Virus record (IMG/VR): IMGVR_UViG_3300027722_000025
Span: 1 to 26,390 of that record
Source: a virus
Length of the DNA stretch: 26,390 bases
Direction: 5' to 3' (one strand)
Under the pieces are notes generated by a model that worked only from the letters and a program-made list of their open reading frames with translations, had not been told where the DNA came from and did not search any database. The position numbers and the translations under genes are program-made. Shown piece after piece: positions 1 through 7,004 of this stretch. How positions within the stretch are numbered: position 1 is the stretch's first letter; each line of letters starts with the position of its first letter.

Positions 1-231
1 TCGATGTCGTTCGCGCGAAACGCGATGCCCTGCCGGGCGAGTTCGGCCACGACGTGCACGAGGTGGCTGCGGCCCTGCACGAGGATCCCGATGCGTGCAT
101 GTGCATCCGCTGCGAGTCGTTCGTGCACGCTTGCGGCGACCTGCTCGGCCTCGTACTGGCGGCTGCGGCGCAGCAGCGCGTGTACCTGCACGCCGCCCTC
201 ATCGCCTGCGTCGGGCCGCGCGACGGACCCT
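1..231 (-). CDS. Fragment resembling a UvrD/RecB-AddA type helicase-exonuclease, out of frame with the tape measure gene
   Basis: In the -1 frame relative to the tape measure ORF, bases about 225 down to 1 encode a well-formed protein stretch: GGVQVHALL, then EAEQVAASVHERL, then ARIGILVQGRSHL, then AELARQGIAFRANDI at the window edge. This order (a regulatory-looking spacer, an 'xILVxxRSHL' strand, then 'GIxFRAxDI') is what I recall from the C-terminal half of bacterial UvrD-fold helicase/exonuclease V beta (RecB/AddA-like) proteins, which are host repair enzymes. In the tape measure frame the same bases give an R/C/S/T-rich string with no protein character. The frame is open from base 398 to the edge, but the helicase-like part begins only near 200-230. 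It is probably not phage DNA. The family call rests on remembered motifs without a search. Confidence 0.5.
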
Positions 232-2425
232 GTTGCGCCATCGCCTGTTGCTGTTGCGGCGTCCTGACATGCACGCTCTCGCCGGGGGTGACCCGAAACA
301 TGGCCAGCTTGGAATCCGTCCCGCCGGCACCGCCGACCGTGAATGAGCCGCCGGTGGCAAAGCCGGGGAGTTGGAGCCGGTTCGAGTTGGCCACATAGTC
401 AAAGCCGTTGGCGCCGCCGAAGATTGCGGACAAGAACCCGCCGGTTCCGGATCCGATTGATCCGCTCGCGACGCCGGACTTGATCGCCTCGAGCGCGGCC
501 ATTTTGATGATCAGCATCGAGATGTCCACCATCATGCGCTCGGCCATTTGGCCAAACGATTGTTCGCCCTCGAGTGCGGCGTCGAGAAAGGACTTGCCGA
601 TGCCGCCGAGTGCGGAGCCCCATGCTTCGGCAGTCTTGTCCGCGGCCTCCTGCGCGCTCTTGACGATCTGCGCGTCGTTTTTTTCGATGTCCTCGCGGTT
701 CTTGTTTAGGATCTCGTTGACCTGGTTCTGGACCATGATGTCGGCCTCGTCCAGCACGCCGATGCGCTCGGAGATTCCTTTTTCGTTCTCGGTTTGCTGC
801 GCAAGCCCTGCCGCATCGTCGAACTCATGGAGCGCACGCTGCTGCGCCTTGAACTGCGCATCCCATGCCGCAGCGCCGTCGCGCACAACCTGATTGATGT
901 CGATCAACTTCTGTTTGACCGCTTCGGCTTTCTTTGGCGATTCAGGTGCCACGAACCACGGATCGACAGCCTTAGCGAGAGCGAAGAACCCATCGCTAGC
1001 AAAAGCTTCTGCGATACCGACAACCGCGCCGCTGAGTTGGCCCATCGCCTTCGTGGCAGCGGTTGCGCCCGCCACAATGCTGCCTTGTAGCGCGTTGCGG
1101 GCCGATTCGGAGATCCGGGCGAACCCCTCAGCGGTACGAGTCAGCGCCTGATTGAAGGTCGGCAGATCGACGATCGACGCCTTGTAGAAATCACTGCTCT
1201 CGGCAAGCATCACCATCTGACCGACGTACGGACGGAGCGCCGCCTCGCCGCCCTCGAGCACGCTGAATGCCATCCGTGTCCGTGTCTCTAGATCGATCGA
1301 CGCGTCGGCCGTGCGAGCAATCGCCTCGCGCGTGGCGTCCATTGAGTTCTTCCCCTCGCCTTTGGCTAGCTCAAACGCTGCCTTGTACTCCTCGCGCCAG
1401 CCCGCGGTCGTGCGCTGGTTACGCTTCATCTGCTCGTCCATTTTGCCGCCGCCGTCGATCAGGACGCGGACAAGCGTCTCGATCGGCAGCTTGCCTTCTG
1501 ACGCCAATTTCGTGAGTTCATTTCGTGTCATGCCGAGCGACGACGTCCACAGGTTGGCGATCTCCGGTGCCTGTTTCATGATCGTCTCCATCTCGAGCGC
1601 AGAGATCGAACCGGACGCCATCGCGTAGCTGAACTTGGTCATCACGCCGCTGGCTTCGCCGATGGACTTGTTTGCCAGGATGAACCCCTCGCCGAGTGTC
1701 TTGGTCAGTCGCAGTTGCTCCTCGTGCGACAGATTCATCTCGTCGACACCATCGCGCACAGCGTCGTACAGTCCGATCGTCTCACCTAGATTGGAATGAA
1801 GATCGTGCGCTAGCGCCTGCTGTTCGCCGAGAATCTGATTCGTATCGTATCCACCATCCGTGAACTTCCGCGCCGCATTTGACAACTCGATGTAGTTATC
1901 CTTGACTGCGATCACCTTCTCGCGATGCGCGGTCAGCGCCTCGGACACGCTGCCGATCGCCGAGCCGAGTTCGCCGAGTGCAGCCACCGCACCGCCAACG
2001 AGTCCGCCGCCAACGAATGCACCGATAACGCCGCCGCCCGGCATCGCGCCCGCGAGATCCATTGCGGCGCTGGCGCCTCCTCCGCCGCTCGGCATCGATC
2101 TCGGCTCTGGCGTTGCCGCAATCTCTTGATTCAACCGCTTCACCTGCTCGGCGTAGTGCTGCGTCGAGATTACGTTCTTGTGGAGCAGCGCGTCGAGCGT
2201 CTGCAGATCCTGGGTGTAGCGGCGCGACGGACCATGAATCCGATCGAGCATATCGTGCTCGCGTTTGAGCGCTTCACTGAGCTTGCCGAACGCGCCTGCG
2301 AGCCCGGTCGTGGACCGCTCGGTTGACTTGCCCCAGCTTTCGACCTGCTTGAGCCCACGCTCGACCGCGGTGATCTTTGCGAGCGAGTCACCTGGATCTA
2401 CCTTGATATGGACGTCGAGGCTCAT
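2..2425 (-). CDS. Tail tape measure protein, runs off the left edge
   Basis: Tape measure proteins line the tail tube lumen and set tail length in siphoviruses. About 740 residues read as tape measure. The N-terminus is coiled-coil-like, followed near residues 125-155 by a Gly/Val/Ala-rich hydrophobic stretch (VIGAFVGGGLVGGAVAALG). Residues ~270-320 match the conserved tape-measure domain (EMETIMKQAPEIANLW, then GMTRNELTKLASEGKLP). A charged helical region follows, then a lambda-like C-terminal signature (FATGGSFTVGGAGGTDSK, then VTPGESVHV) at residues ~688-720. The ATG at 2425 overlaps the TGA of the chaperone extension (ATGA) and is preceded by GGGAGA at good spacing, so translation is coupled. 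Past about base 240 the frame stays open but loses protein character while a helicase-like frame takes over. The true end is therefore probably missing or fused to foreign DNA. Confidence 0.9.
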   Translation of the reverse strand, partial: MSLDVHIKVDPGDSLAKITAVERGLKQVESWGKSTERSTTGLAGAFGKLSEALKREHDMLDRIHGPSRRYTQDLQTLDALLHKNVISTQHYAEQVKRLNQEIAATPEPRSMPSGGGGASAAMDLAGAMPGGGVIGAFVGGGLVGGAVAALGELGSAIGSVSEALTAHREKVIAVKDNYIELSNAARKFTDGGYDTNQILGEQQALAHDLHSNLGETIGLYDAVRDGVDEMNLSHEEQLRLTKTLGEGFILANKSIGEASGVMTKFSYAMASGSISALEMETIMKQAPEIANLWTSSLGMTRNELTKLASEGKLPIETLVRVLIDGGGKMDEQMKRNQRTTAGWREEYKAAFELAKGEGKNSMDATREAIARTADASIDLETRTRMAFSVLEGGEAALRPYVGQMVMLAESSDFYKASIVDLPTFNQALTRTAEGFARISESARNALQGSIVAGATAATKAMGQLSGAVVGIAEAFASDGFFALAKAVDPWFVAPESPKKAEAVKQKLIDINQVVRDGAAAWDAQFKAQQRALHEFDDAAGLAQQTENEKGISERIGVLDEADIMVQNQVNEILNKNREDIEKNDAQIVKSAQEAADKTAEAWGSALGGIGKSFLDAALEGEQSFGQMAERMMVDISMLIIKMAALEAIKSGVASGSIGSGTGGFLSAIFGGANGFDYVANSNRLQLPGFATGGSFTVGGAGGTDSKLAMFRVTPGESVHVRTPQQQQAMAQQGPSRGPTQAMRAACRYTRCCAAAASTRPSRSPQACTNDSQRMHMHASGSSCRAAATSCTSWPNSPGRASRFARTTS

Positions 2426-3173
2426 TTTCTCATCTCCCTTTCGCTCGCGATGCGTTCGCTACGCTGCACGTCGAGATACCGAATGACGTCGAGGAGGATC
2501 ATGGTCAGCTCGCGATCGACACCCTGCCAGCGACACCACTCCAAGATCGCGGTGTACGGGACCGGACCCGCACCGGAGAATCCGTACGACCGACACGAGT
2601 CAAGGTCGTGCCAGCATTCGAGGCACAACTCGCACGCATCGTCGATCTCCGGTTTGTTGCGGTCGAGCGTCTCCTGTTCAATCGCGGTCGGCGGGCGCTC
2701 TTTGATGCGTAGCTGACGGCGGATGCCTTCGGTGCCCCGCTCCCATGTGAGCCACGCATCTACTCTTTTCCCAGGTCGACCGCCTCGACGATCGGCTCGC
2801 GGTAGTTATCGGGGTTCATCGCCGCCGCGATCGCGTAGTCGACCTTTTCGGCACGCTTGGCACGGATGAGCTTGTGCAGCACCTCGGCGCCGAGTTCGGC
2901 CGAGTAAACGACCGGAACGCCATTCTTGGAAACGTTTTGCCAGCCCACGATCGCCAGCTTCGCGAGCAGCGTTGCCGCGCGCTCGGTTGCCGCCGTAGCA
3001 TCCGCGAGCGGCTTGAGCTTCATCATCGCATTCCAGTACGGAGATCCCTTGCCAGCAAACTTCGCGGTGAGCACGACAGGCTTGTCGCTGTCGCGCGGGA
3101 TGTGCACGTCGTGGAGCACGATGTCGAACGTGCCGCGCGGGGTCAGGTGATCGAACAGGTCATCATCGAACAT
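2422..3173 (-). CDS. Tail assembly chaperone, frameshifted long form (lambda GT-like)
   Basis: A -1 shift at the slippery site near 2766-2772 joins the 136-residue G part to a 114-residue extension ending at the TGA at 2422, giving a product of about 250 residues. The extension starts RVDAWLTWERGTEGI and continues through CELCLECWHDLDSCRSYGF, GPVPYTAILEWCRWQGV and LLDVIRYLDVQRSER. The 'PxxYxxIxxWxRxxGV' pattern is typical of the T part of tail chaperones, which contacts the tube subunit. The extension has no credible start of its own; the frame is open far upstream of its only TTG, and the ORF overlaps G. It ends in an ATGA overlap with the tape measure. The exact frame, position and family behaviour (lambda G/GT) agree. 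Only the shift efficiency is unknown. Confidence 0.8.
2760..3173 (-). CDS. Tail assembly chaperone, short form (lambda G-like)
   Basis: This 137-residue protein lies immediately upstream of the tape measure gene, the invariant place for the tail assembly chaperone in siphoviruses, where it coats the tape measure before tube polymerisation. The sequence fits: an N-terminal FDIVLHDVHIPRD beta segment, a helical ATAATERAATLLAKLAIVGW segment, and VYSAELGAEVLHKLI near the C-terminus. No strong Shine-Dalgarno precedes the ATG at 3173. Instead a TAATCGACCC motif sits 36 bp upstream and overlaps the stop codon of the upstream HNH gene. The last codons (CTG GGA AAA GAG TAG) contain a slippery heptamer that permits a -1 shift into the longer form. 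Confidence 0.8.
   Translation of the reverse strand: MFDDDLFDHLTPRGTFDIVLHDVHIPRDSDKPVVLTAKFAGKGSPYWNAMMKLKPLADATAATERAATLLAKLAIVGWQNVSKNGVPVVYSAELGAEVLHKLIRAKRAEKVDYAIAAAMNPDNYREPIVEAVDLGKE
2766..2772 (-). promoter_or_regulatory. Programmed -1 ribosomal frameshift slippery site GGGAAAA
   Basis: On the minus strand the reading frame is CTG GGA AAA GAG TAG, so the heptamer is G GGA AAA, the X XXY YYZ form and one base from lambda's GGGAAAG. Slipping back one base places the ribosome exactly in the open frame encoding the chaperone extension. A modest hairpin can be drawn in the next ~40 bases (GATGC pairing with GCATC, with GCTC/GAGC inside), but it is not strong. Confidence 0.85.
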
Positions 3174-3209
3174 GTTGGGTGGAAGAGATTTTCACTCCGG
3201 TTGGCGAGT

Positions 3210-3219
3210 GGGTCGATTA
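3210..3219 (-). promoter_or_regulatory. TAATCGACCC motif upstream of the chaperone gene
   Basis: Read on the minus strand this is TAATCGACCC, ending 36 bp before the ATG of the chaperone gene at 3173. Its first three bases are the TAA stop of the upstream HNH gene. It is one of six copies in the window. Candidate late promoter or operator. Confidence 0.5.
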
Positions 3220-4059
3220 CCGTACTGCCATCAATCCGCCGAGTTCTTTCCACGACCGCCCAGTGCACAACGCAGCAACGGCGGCCTTTGTAACCCCCAT
3301 CCTCGCCGCGACTGAAATTCTCGATTCACCGTTTCGTATACTATCAAGAGCCTCTTTGGCCAGCGCGAGTGTTAGCTTGCACTGCCGCGAATTCCGGTTC
3401 TGCTCGGTGGCCGTCGCCCATCGACAGTTCCCCGGCGAATACCCTAGCGCGTTGTTGCGCCTGTCGATGGTCGTCCGATATGGGCGTTCCCCCATGTCCG
3501 CAAGAAAATCATCGAACGACAGCCAGCGCTCGCATACATCGATGCCTCGAGCGCCGTACTGCGCGTAGTCGGTATGCTTAGGATTCGAACATCGGCCGAT
3601 CATCTCACGCCACGACCCGTAGGCCCTCATTGCACGCATCGATCTCGCAGTATCAGCACGACGAAAACGCTCAGCATCGATGACGGCGCGATCACGTTCT
3701 CTTTTTTCTTTGGACTCCCTACGAACGCATCCACAGGACCACATGCCGCTCCGCAGTCTCTGCGAGTAACAGGATTTGGTGACGCCGCACGAGCACCGAC
3801 ACTCGACTTTCCCGCCGCCCAGATCGGCAATCACGGATAACCGTCCAAACCGCTGCCCAACTAGCACAGACGGCGCCAGCGGATGACGGCAGGCACTCGC
3901 CATTCGCAAGTTGCTGCCATAGACAACCTGCTCGTAGCCGCATTCACAACGGCAAAGCCAGCGAGTGCGAGTAAACCCCCGATAACGGTCGTCTGGAGCT
4001 CGCGTGATTACCGTCAGCTTGCCGTATACATGACCTGTTCGGTCAACAACTCTCCCCAT
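3217..4059 (-). CDS. HNH-type homing endonuclease with duplicated Cys-rich module and C-terminal HTH
   Basis: This is a 280-residue protein if started at the ATG at 4059; the frame also stays open to a TTG at 4092. Two similar N-terminal modules each have a 'GxxFGxLxVI' lead and a CxCxCG cluster (LCRCECG near residue 35; ECRCSCG near 86, closed by SCGC). These look like small zinc-binding DNA-contact modules. The nuclease core follows: SWREMIGRCSNP, YGARGIDVCERW, FLADMGERP, then TIDRRNN and GYSPGNCRWA, as in phage HNH proteins. The C-terminus (ISVAARMGVTKAAVAAL) is an HTH of the kind that follows homing nucleases. It sits alone between the tail tube and chaperone genes with no structural role implied, so a free-standing homing endonuclease is the likely reading. 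Confidence 0.8.
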   Translation of the reverse strand: MGRVVDRTGHVYGKLTVITRAPDDRYRGFTRTRWLCRCECGYEQVVYGSNLRMASACRHPLAPSVLVGQRFGRLSVIADLGGGKVECRCSCGVTKSCYSQRLRSGMWSCGCVRRESKEKRERDRAVIDAERFRRADTARSMRAMRAYGSWREMIGRCSNPKHTDYAQYGARGIDVCERWLSFDDFLADMGERPYRTTIDRRNNALGYSPGNCRWATATEQNRNSRQCKLTLALAKEALDSIRNGESRISVAARMGVTKAAVAALCTGRSWKELGGLMAVR

Positions 4060-4199
4060 GTACGCATCATAGTGCGCGAATCGAACATGCAACAGACATA
4101 CAAACAGTTCGATTACCCGTTACCCGAGGGACCCGGCGCGTGAGGCGCTGGCCGGGGCAGCGTGGCTCTAGCCTACTTGGGGGAAGCCGGCGAACCGCC
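4060..4199. other. Gene-free spacer between the tail tube and HNH genes
   Basis: There is no ORF with protein character here. It contains TAATCGAAC (minus strand, 4107-4115), a one-base variant of the repeated TAATCGACC motif, and short GC-rich stems just after the tube gene stop (GGCG/CGCC with a 3-base loop). These are too weak to call a terminator. Confidence 0.4.
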
Positions 4200-5741
4200 T
4201 CACGACTCGCTGCCCGGTACGTATCCGAAGATGCACAGCTGGCCAGCCACGTTCGTCGATTCCGAACCGAAGGCGGGCGTCTCGAAGCTGAGCTTGACCT
4301 GCATGTTTGCCTCGTATTGGCGATTGTCGTTGCGCATCGCGCAGGCGGGCAACCGGAACGCGAACGCGAACTGGTGATTCCACAGACAGACGTCAAAGTC
4401 CAAGTCGCGGTTGTCGGCCGCGGCCGCAACCTGATCGGAGTCCGTGTAGTACGCGGTCGTCGTGAGCTTGTGCGTGAACTCGCCGACGTGGTGACCGACG
4501 GCGCCTGGCGTCCCCTGCACCTCCTTCGGCGACACCGCGTTGCCGATCGTCAGGTTCCAGTCGTTGACCTCGGCGAGCAGCGCGCCACCGGAGTCACGGA
4601 TGCGGATGAACGCGAGATCGTTCGCCGTATCCATGAGCGCGGTCGCGAGCGGCGAGTAGGCTTGCGCGGGGGAATCACCGGCGACCGAGCCCGCCCCGCC
4701 CACGCGCGACGCGACCGCTACGGGATCGCTGGCGTCGGTGCCGATCATGCTGAGCGTCGCCGTGATCTTGGACTTGAGCGGTGCAGCAATCTCGAGTGTG
4801 TTCGGCAGGAGGCCCTCGAGATACTGGTACCGCGTCGTGCTGTCGGCGCCCGCAAGCGGCTCCTCGAGCTCGCCAGCAAGCAACTTCTTGGCGTAGGCCG
4901 CATCGTCGATCGCGTAGTTGCGATAGAGCGACGAGGCAAAGATCTGGATCGTCTTGCCTGTGCCGGTGTCCGCCGCCGGAGTGAACGTCCAGCCCTCGAG
5001 CTCGATCAGGTTCGCGGTCGGCGTCGAGGCGATGTAGGCCCATCCGTTGATCGCGGCGGTCGCGAAAAACGTGTTGGATGCCGTGCCGCCGATCTTGAGC
5101 AACATGCCCTTCTTGAGATCGAGCGTCGTGAAATCGAGCACCGTGGAGGTCAAGTGCCCCGATGCGTTCATCGTGATGTCGGCAGACGCGCCCTGGAACC
5201 CAACCACGTCGAGCGTGGCATTGGCCGGAGCAGTCGCTTCGGCGACGAGCGTTGCGGTCGCGACCTTGATCGCCGTCGCGGTGGACGTTCCCGCCGTGAC
5301 AAACAGTGCGTTATTCGCCGTGTTCGTGAATCCGCGCGCGTAGATTAGGACGCCGTTGGGAAGGGCGCCGTTGGACGGGACAGTGAACGAGTCGTTGGAG
5401 CCGCCGCCGTCGACGACCACCGTTGGGCGATAGACGCGCTGATCGGTGCCGCCGGGATGCTGGCCTACACAGCGGAACGCAGGCTCCGCAACGAGATCCA
5501 TGAAATCTTTGTTGCAGTCGTGGGCGAGCGCGGGCGACACGCTCCAGCCCACGACATCGCCCTTACGGGGCACCATGAACTTGGAGTGGATGTTCCGCTC
5601 GACAGTCTGGAGCGTCTTTTTCCAGTTCTGGAGCGACGCCTTGTCGATCTGGAGTTGTGCCCAACCGGCCGTCGGGTCGGTCCCGAGCGTCGGCTGCGGG
5701 GCCATGCGGATCGCGATGCTCTCGGATAGGACGTCACCCAT
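4200..5741 (-). CDS. Major tail (tube) protein
   Basis: This 513-residue protein lies upstream of the chaperone/tape-measure block, where the tail tube subunit is encoded. N-terminal features are ERNIHSKFMVPRKGDVVGW and DFMDLVAEPAFRC, the pattern of tube proteins that carry a long arm and a beta barrel. The central ~200 residues are T/A/G/V-rich with an Ig-like or decorative-domain look. The C-terminal part has DWNLTIGNAVSPKEVQGTPG and VGEFTHKLTTTAYYTDSDQV, as expected for a second tube-fold segment. It is longer than typical tube proteins, so an inserted surface domain is likely. The ATG at 5741 has no Shine-Dalgarno; an AAATCGACCC motif lies 28 bp upstream in the divergent intergenic region. 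Confidence 0.75.
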   Translation of the reverse strand: MGDVLSESIAIRMAPQPTLGTDPTAGWAQLQIDKASLQNWKKTLQTVERNIHSKFMVPRKGDVVGWSVSPALAHDCNKDFMDLVAEPAFRCVGQHPGGTDQRVYRPTVVVDGGGSNDSFTVPSNGALPNGVLIYARGFTNTANNALFVTAGTSTATAIKVATATLVAEATAPANATLDVVGFQGASADITMNASGHLTSTVLDFTTLDLKKGMLLKIGGTASNTFFATAAINGWAYIASTPTANLIELEGWTFTPAADTGTGKTIQIFASSLYRNYAIDDAAYAKKLLAGELEEPLAGADSTTRYQYLEGLLPNTLEIAAPLKSKITATLSMIGTDASDPVAVASRVGGAGSVAGDSPAQAYSPLATALMDTANDLAFIRIRDSGGALLAEVNDWNLTIGNAVSPKEVQGTPGAVGHHVGEFTHKLTTTAYYTDSDQVAAAADNRDLDFDVCLWNHQFAFAFRLPACAMRNDNRQYEANMQVKLSFETPAFGSESTNVAGQLCIFGYVPGSES

Positions 5742-5769
5742 GCGCCAAGGGTGCGGATCCGGGGCGGGC

Positions 5770-5779
5770 GGGTCGATTT
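5770..5779 (-). promoter_or_regulatory. AAATCGACCC motif, minus-strand copy for the tail tube gene
   Basis: Minus-strand AAATCGACCC, 28 bp upstream of the ATG at 5741. It forms the left arm of the inverted pair. Confidence 0.5.
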
Positions 5780-5802
5780 CGGACGTCGCGCGCTACCTGA
5801 TG

Positions 5803-5812
5803 AAATCGACCC
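5803..5812 (+). promoter_or_regulatory. AAATCGACCC motif, plus-strand copy for the fibre cassette
   Basis: Plus-strand AAATCGACCC, 30 bp upstream of the ATG at 5843. It is the only plus-oriented copy in the window, and it sits before the only multi-gene plus-strand block. Confidence 0.5.
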
Positions 5813-5842
5813 CGTGCACCTCCTGGCGCGACGCTCCTAAGC

Positions 5843-6172
5843 ATGAGCGATCCAGTTCCCCCCGTTCAGGGTGTGGTCACCGCCGTCATTCAACCCATCC
5901 GATTCAAGGACGTGAACATCGGCAAAGCGGACGCAGGGGCAAAAGGCTCAGCGCTCTACCTGCCGAACTTCGTCACGCCGCCGACCAAGGACGCTAACGG
6001 CGTCGTCGATACCGACTCGATCGAGTGCGTCCCGCTCACGCTCGAGAAGGCAGGCGAAGCAGCCGAGCGTGTCATCGCGGCGCTCGAACGACTTCCTCTG
6101 TCGGAGTCGACGGTCGACGTCATGAATCTCGCCTTCGCCGTTCTTCACTATCAAAACAAGGGAGCTAAGTAG
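5843..6172 (+). CDS. Hypothetical phage protein, first gene of the plus-strand cassette
   Basis: A 109-residue protein I do not recognise. The N-terminus is proline-rich (SDPVPPVQG), the middle polar, and the C-terminal third helical (EKAGEAAERVIAALERLPLS, then VMNLAFAVLHYQNK). No signal peptide or membrane segment. The ATG follows an AAATCGACCC motif by 30 bp and has no Shine-Dalgarno. The stop is 2 bp before the next ATG, so it is co-transcribed with the tail fibre-like genes. A structural or chaperone role for the fibre cassette is only a positional guess. Confidence 0.75.
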   Translation: MSDPVPPVQGVVTAVIQPIRFKDVNIGKADAGAKGSALYLPNFVTPPTKDANGVVDTDSIECVPLTLEKAGEAAERVIAALERLPLSESTVDVMNLAFAVLHYQNKGAK

Positions 6173-6174
6173 CC

Positions 6175-6630
6175 ATGACCGCAATCGCTGGAAAAACCGA
6201 CGAATGGGAAAACGGCCTGCTCCTGCTCCTGTTCAACAATACCGATTTCACTCTCGTCGGTGACGCCGGTGGACTCCGCGGCAGCGCGACCGCTGGATCG
6301 CTGTACGTCTCGCTGCACACCGCCGATCCGACCGAGGAGGCGGCCGACCAGACCGCGAGCGAGATCACGTACACGTCCTATGCGCGTGTCGCGAAAGCGC
6401 GATCCTCTTCGGGGTGGACGGTGTCCGGCAGTTCGGTGATCCCAAACGGCGCGATCACATTCCCGGCAGGCACCGGCGGATCCGGCACCGCGTCATTCTT
6501 CGGTGTCGGCACTGACTCGGCGGGCGGGTCTGGCAAACTGCTCTATGCCGGCGCGATATCACCGACCATCGTGTGCGGCGCAGGCGTTACGCCACAGTTG
6601 ACAACTGCCACAACGATCTCCGAGGCGTGA
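6175..6630 (+). CDS. Phage virion/tail fibre-associated protein ('LHTADP' family)
   Basis: A 151-residue protein with the pattern of a common phage structural family: ENGLLLLLFNNTDFTLVG, then YVSLHTADPTEEAADQ, TYTSYARVAKARSSSGW, a central AITFPAGTGGSG, and a glycine-rich C-terminus (GGSGKLLYAGAI). Homologues usually sit beside tail fibre or tail tip genes and are annotated as tail fibre or virion proteins; the biochemical role is unknown. GGGAG lies upstream of the ATG (12-base spacing), and the gene is second in a tight plus-strand operon. Confidence 0.75.
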   Translation: MTAIAGKTDEWENGLLLLLFNNTDFTLVGDAGGLRGSATAGSLYVSLHTADPTEEAADQTASEITYTSYARVAKARSSSGWTVSGSSVIPNGAITFPAGTGGSGTASFFGVGTDSAGGSGKLLYAGAISPTIVCGAGVTPQLTTATTISEA

Positions 6631-6662
6631 GCCTCGCCGGCTAACTGCCGGTGAAAGGACTC

Positions 6663-7004
6663 ATGTCTCAGTGGCGAATTTACTACGACGACGGGTCAAC
6701 GTACGACGGGCCCGTCGATCTCGCGCCGTGCGACGGCGTGATCGTCGTCGCGCAAGCGGACGCCGACGTTGGCCGCGAGATTCTCCACCTCAAGGACTTC
6801 TACTACTGGGAGCGCGATCGCTGGTTCGGCTGCGATCTCTACGGGCTATGGGATTACCTTCGTCGACCCGGATGGAAAAAGACGCTCGCGGGTCGCAACA
6901 CCGAGCATCGCAACTACTCGGCGATTTACCAGCGCGCGCTCGACGATGACGACCTGCCGCCAAAGTCGGCGCGCCATATGAACGAGGCACCGCGTCGTGC
7001 CTAA
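6663..7004 (+). CDS. Conserved phage protein of unknown function (YYW..WFGxDLYGLWDYL)
   Basis: A 113-residue protein started at the ATG at 6663, preceded by AAAGGA. A GTG at 6651 in frame would add four residues. The N-terminus WRIYYDDGSTYDGPVDLAP and central DFYYWERDRWFGCDLYGLWD are characteristic of a small conserved phage family I have seen near tail or fibre genes, but no function is established. The end overlaps the start of the repeat-fibre gene by 8 bases in another frame, indicating translational coupling. Confidence 0.75.
   Translation: MSQWRIYYDDGSTYDGPVDLAPCDGVIVVAQADADVGREILHLKDFYYWERDRWFGCDLYGLWDYLRRPGWKKTLAGRNTEHRNYSAIYQRALDDDDLPPKSARHMNEAPRRA

Larger units (their letters stand above)
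5742..5842. promoter_or_regulatory. Divergent regulatory region with inverted AAATCGACCC motifs
   Basis: This is the 101-bp spacer between the tube gene (minus) and the fibre cassette (plus). It holds GGGTCGATTTC at 5770-5780 and its reverse complement GAAATCGACCC at 5802-5812, separated by 21 bp. Each copy points toward its own gene, ending 28 and 30 bp before the start codon. Neither start has a Shine-Dalgarno sequence. This arrangement suggests back-to-back promoters or a shared operator. Confidence 0.6.

Noticed and set aside
4140-4200. Rho-independent terminator after the tail tube gene
   Set aside because: Only short GC stems without a following T-run can be drawn.
4140-5348. 402-codon plus-strand ORF opposite the tail tube gene
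   Set aside because: Arg/Glu/Val-rich shadow frame with no start signal; the tube gene on the minus strand explains the region.
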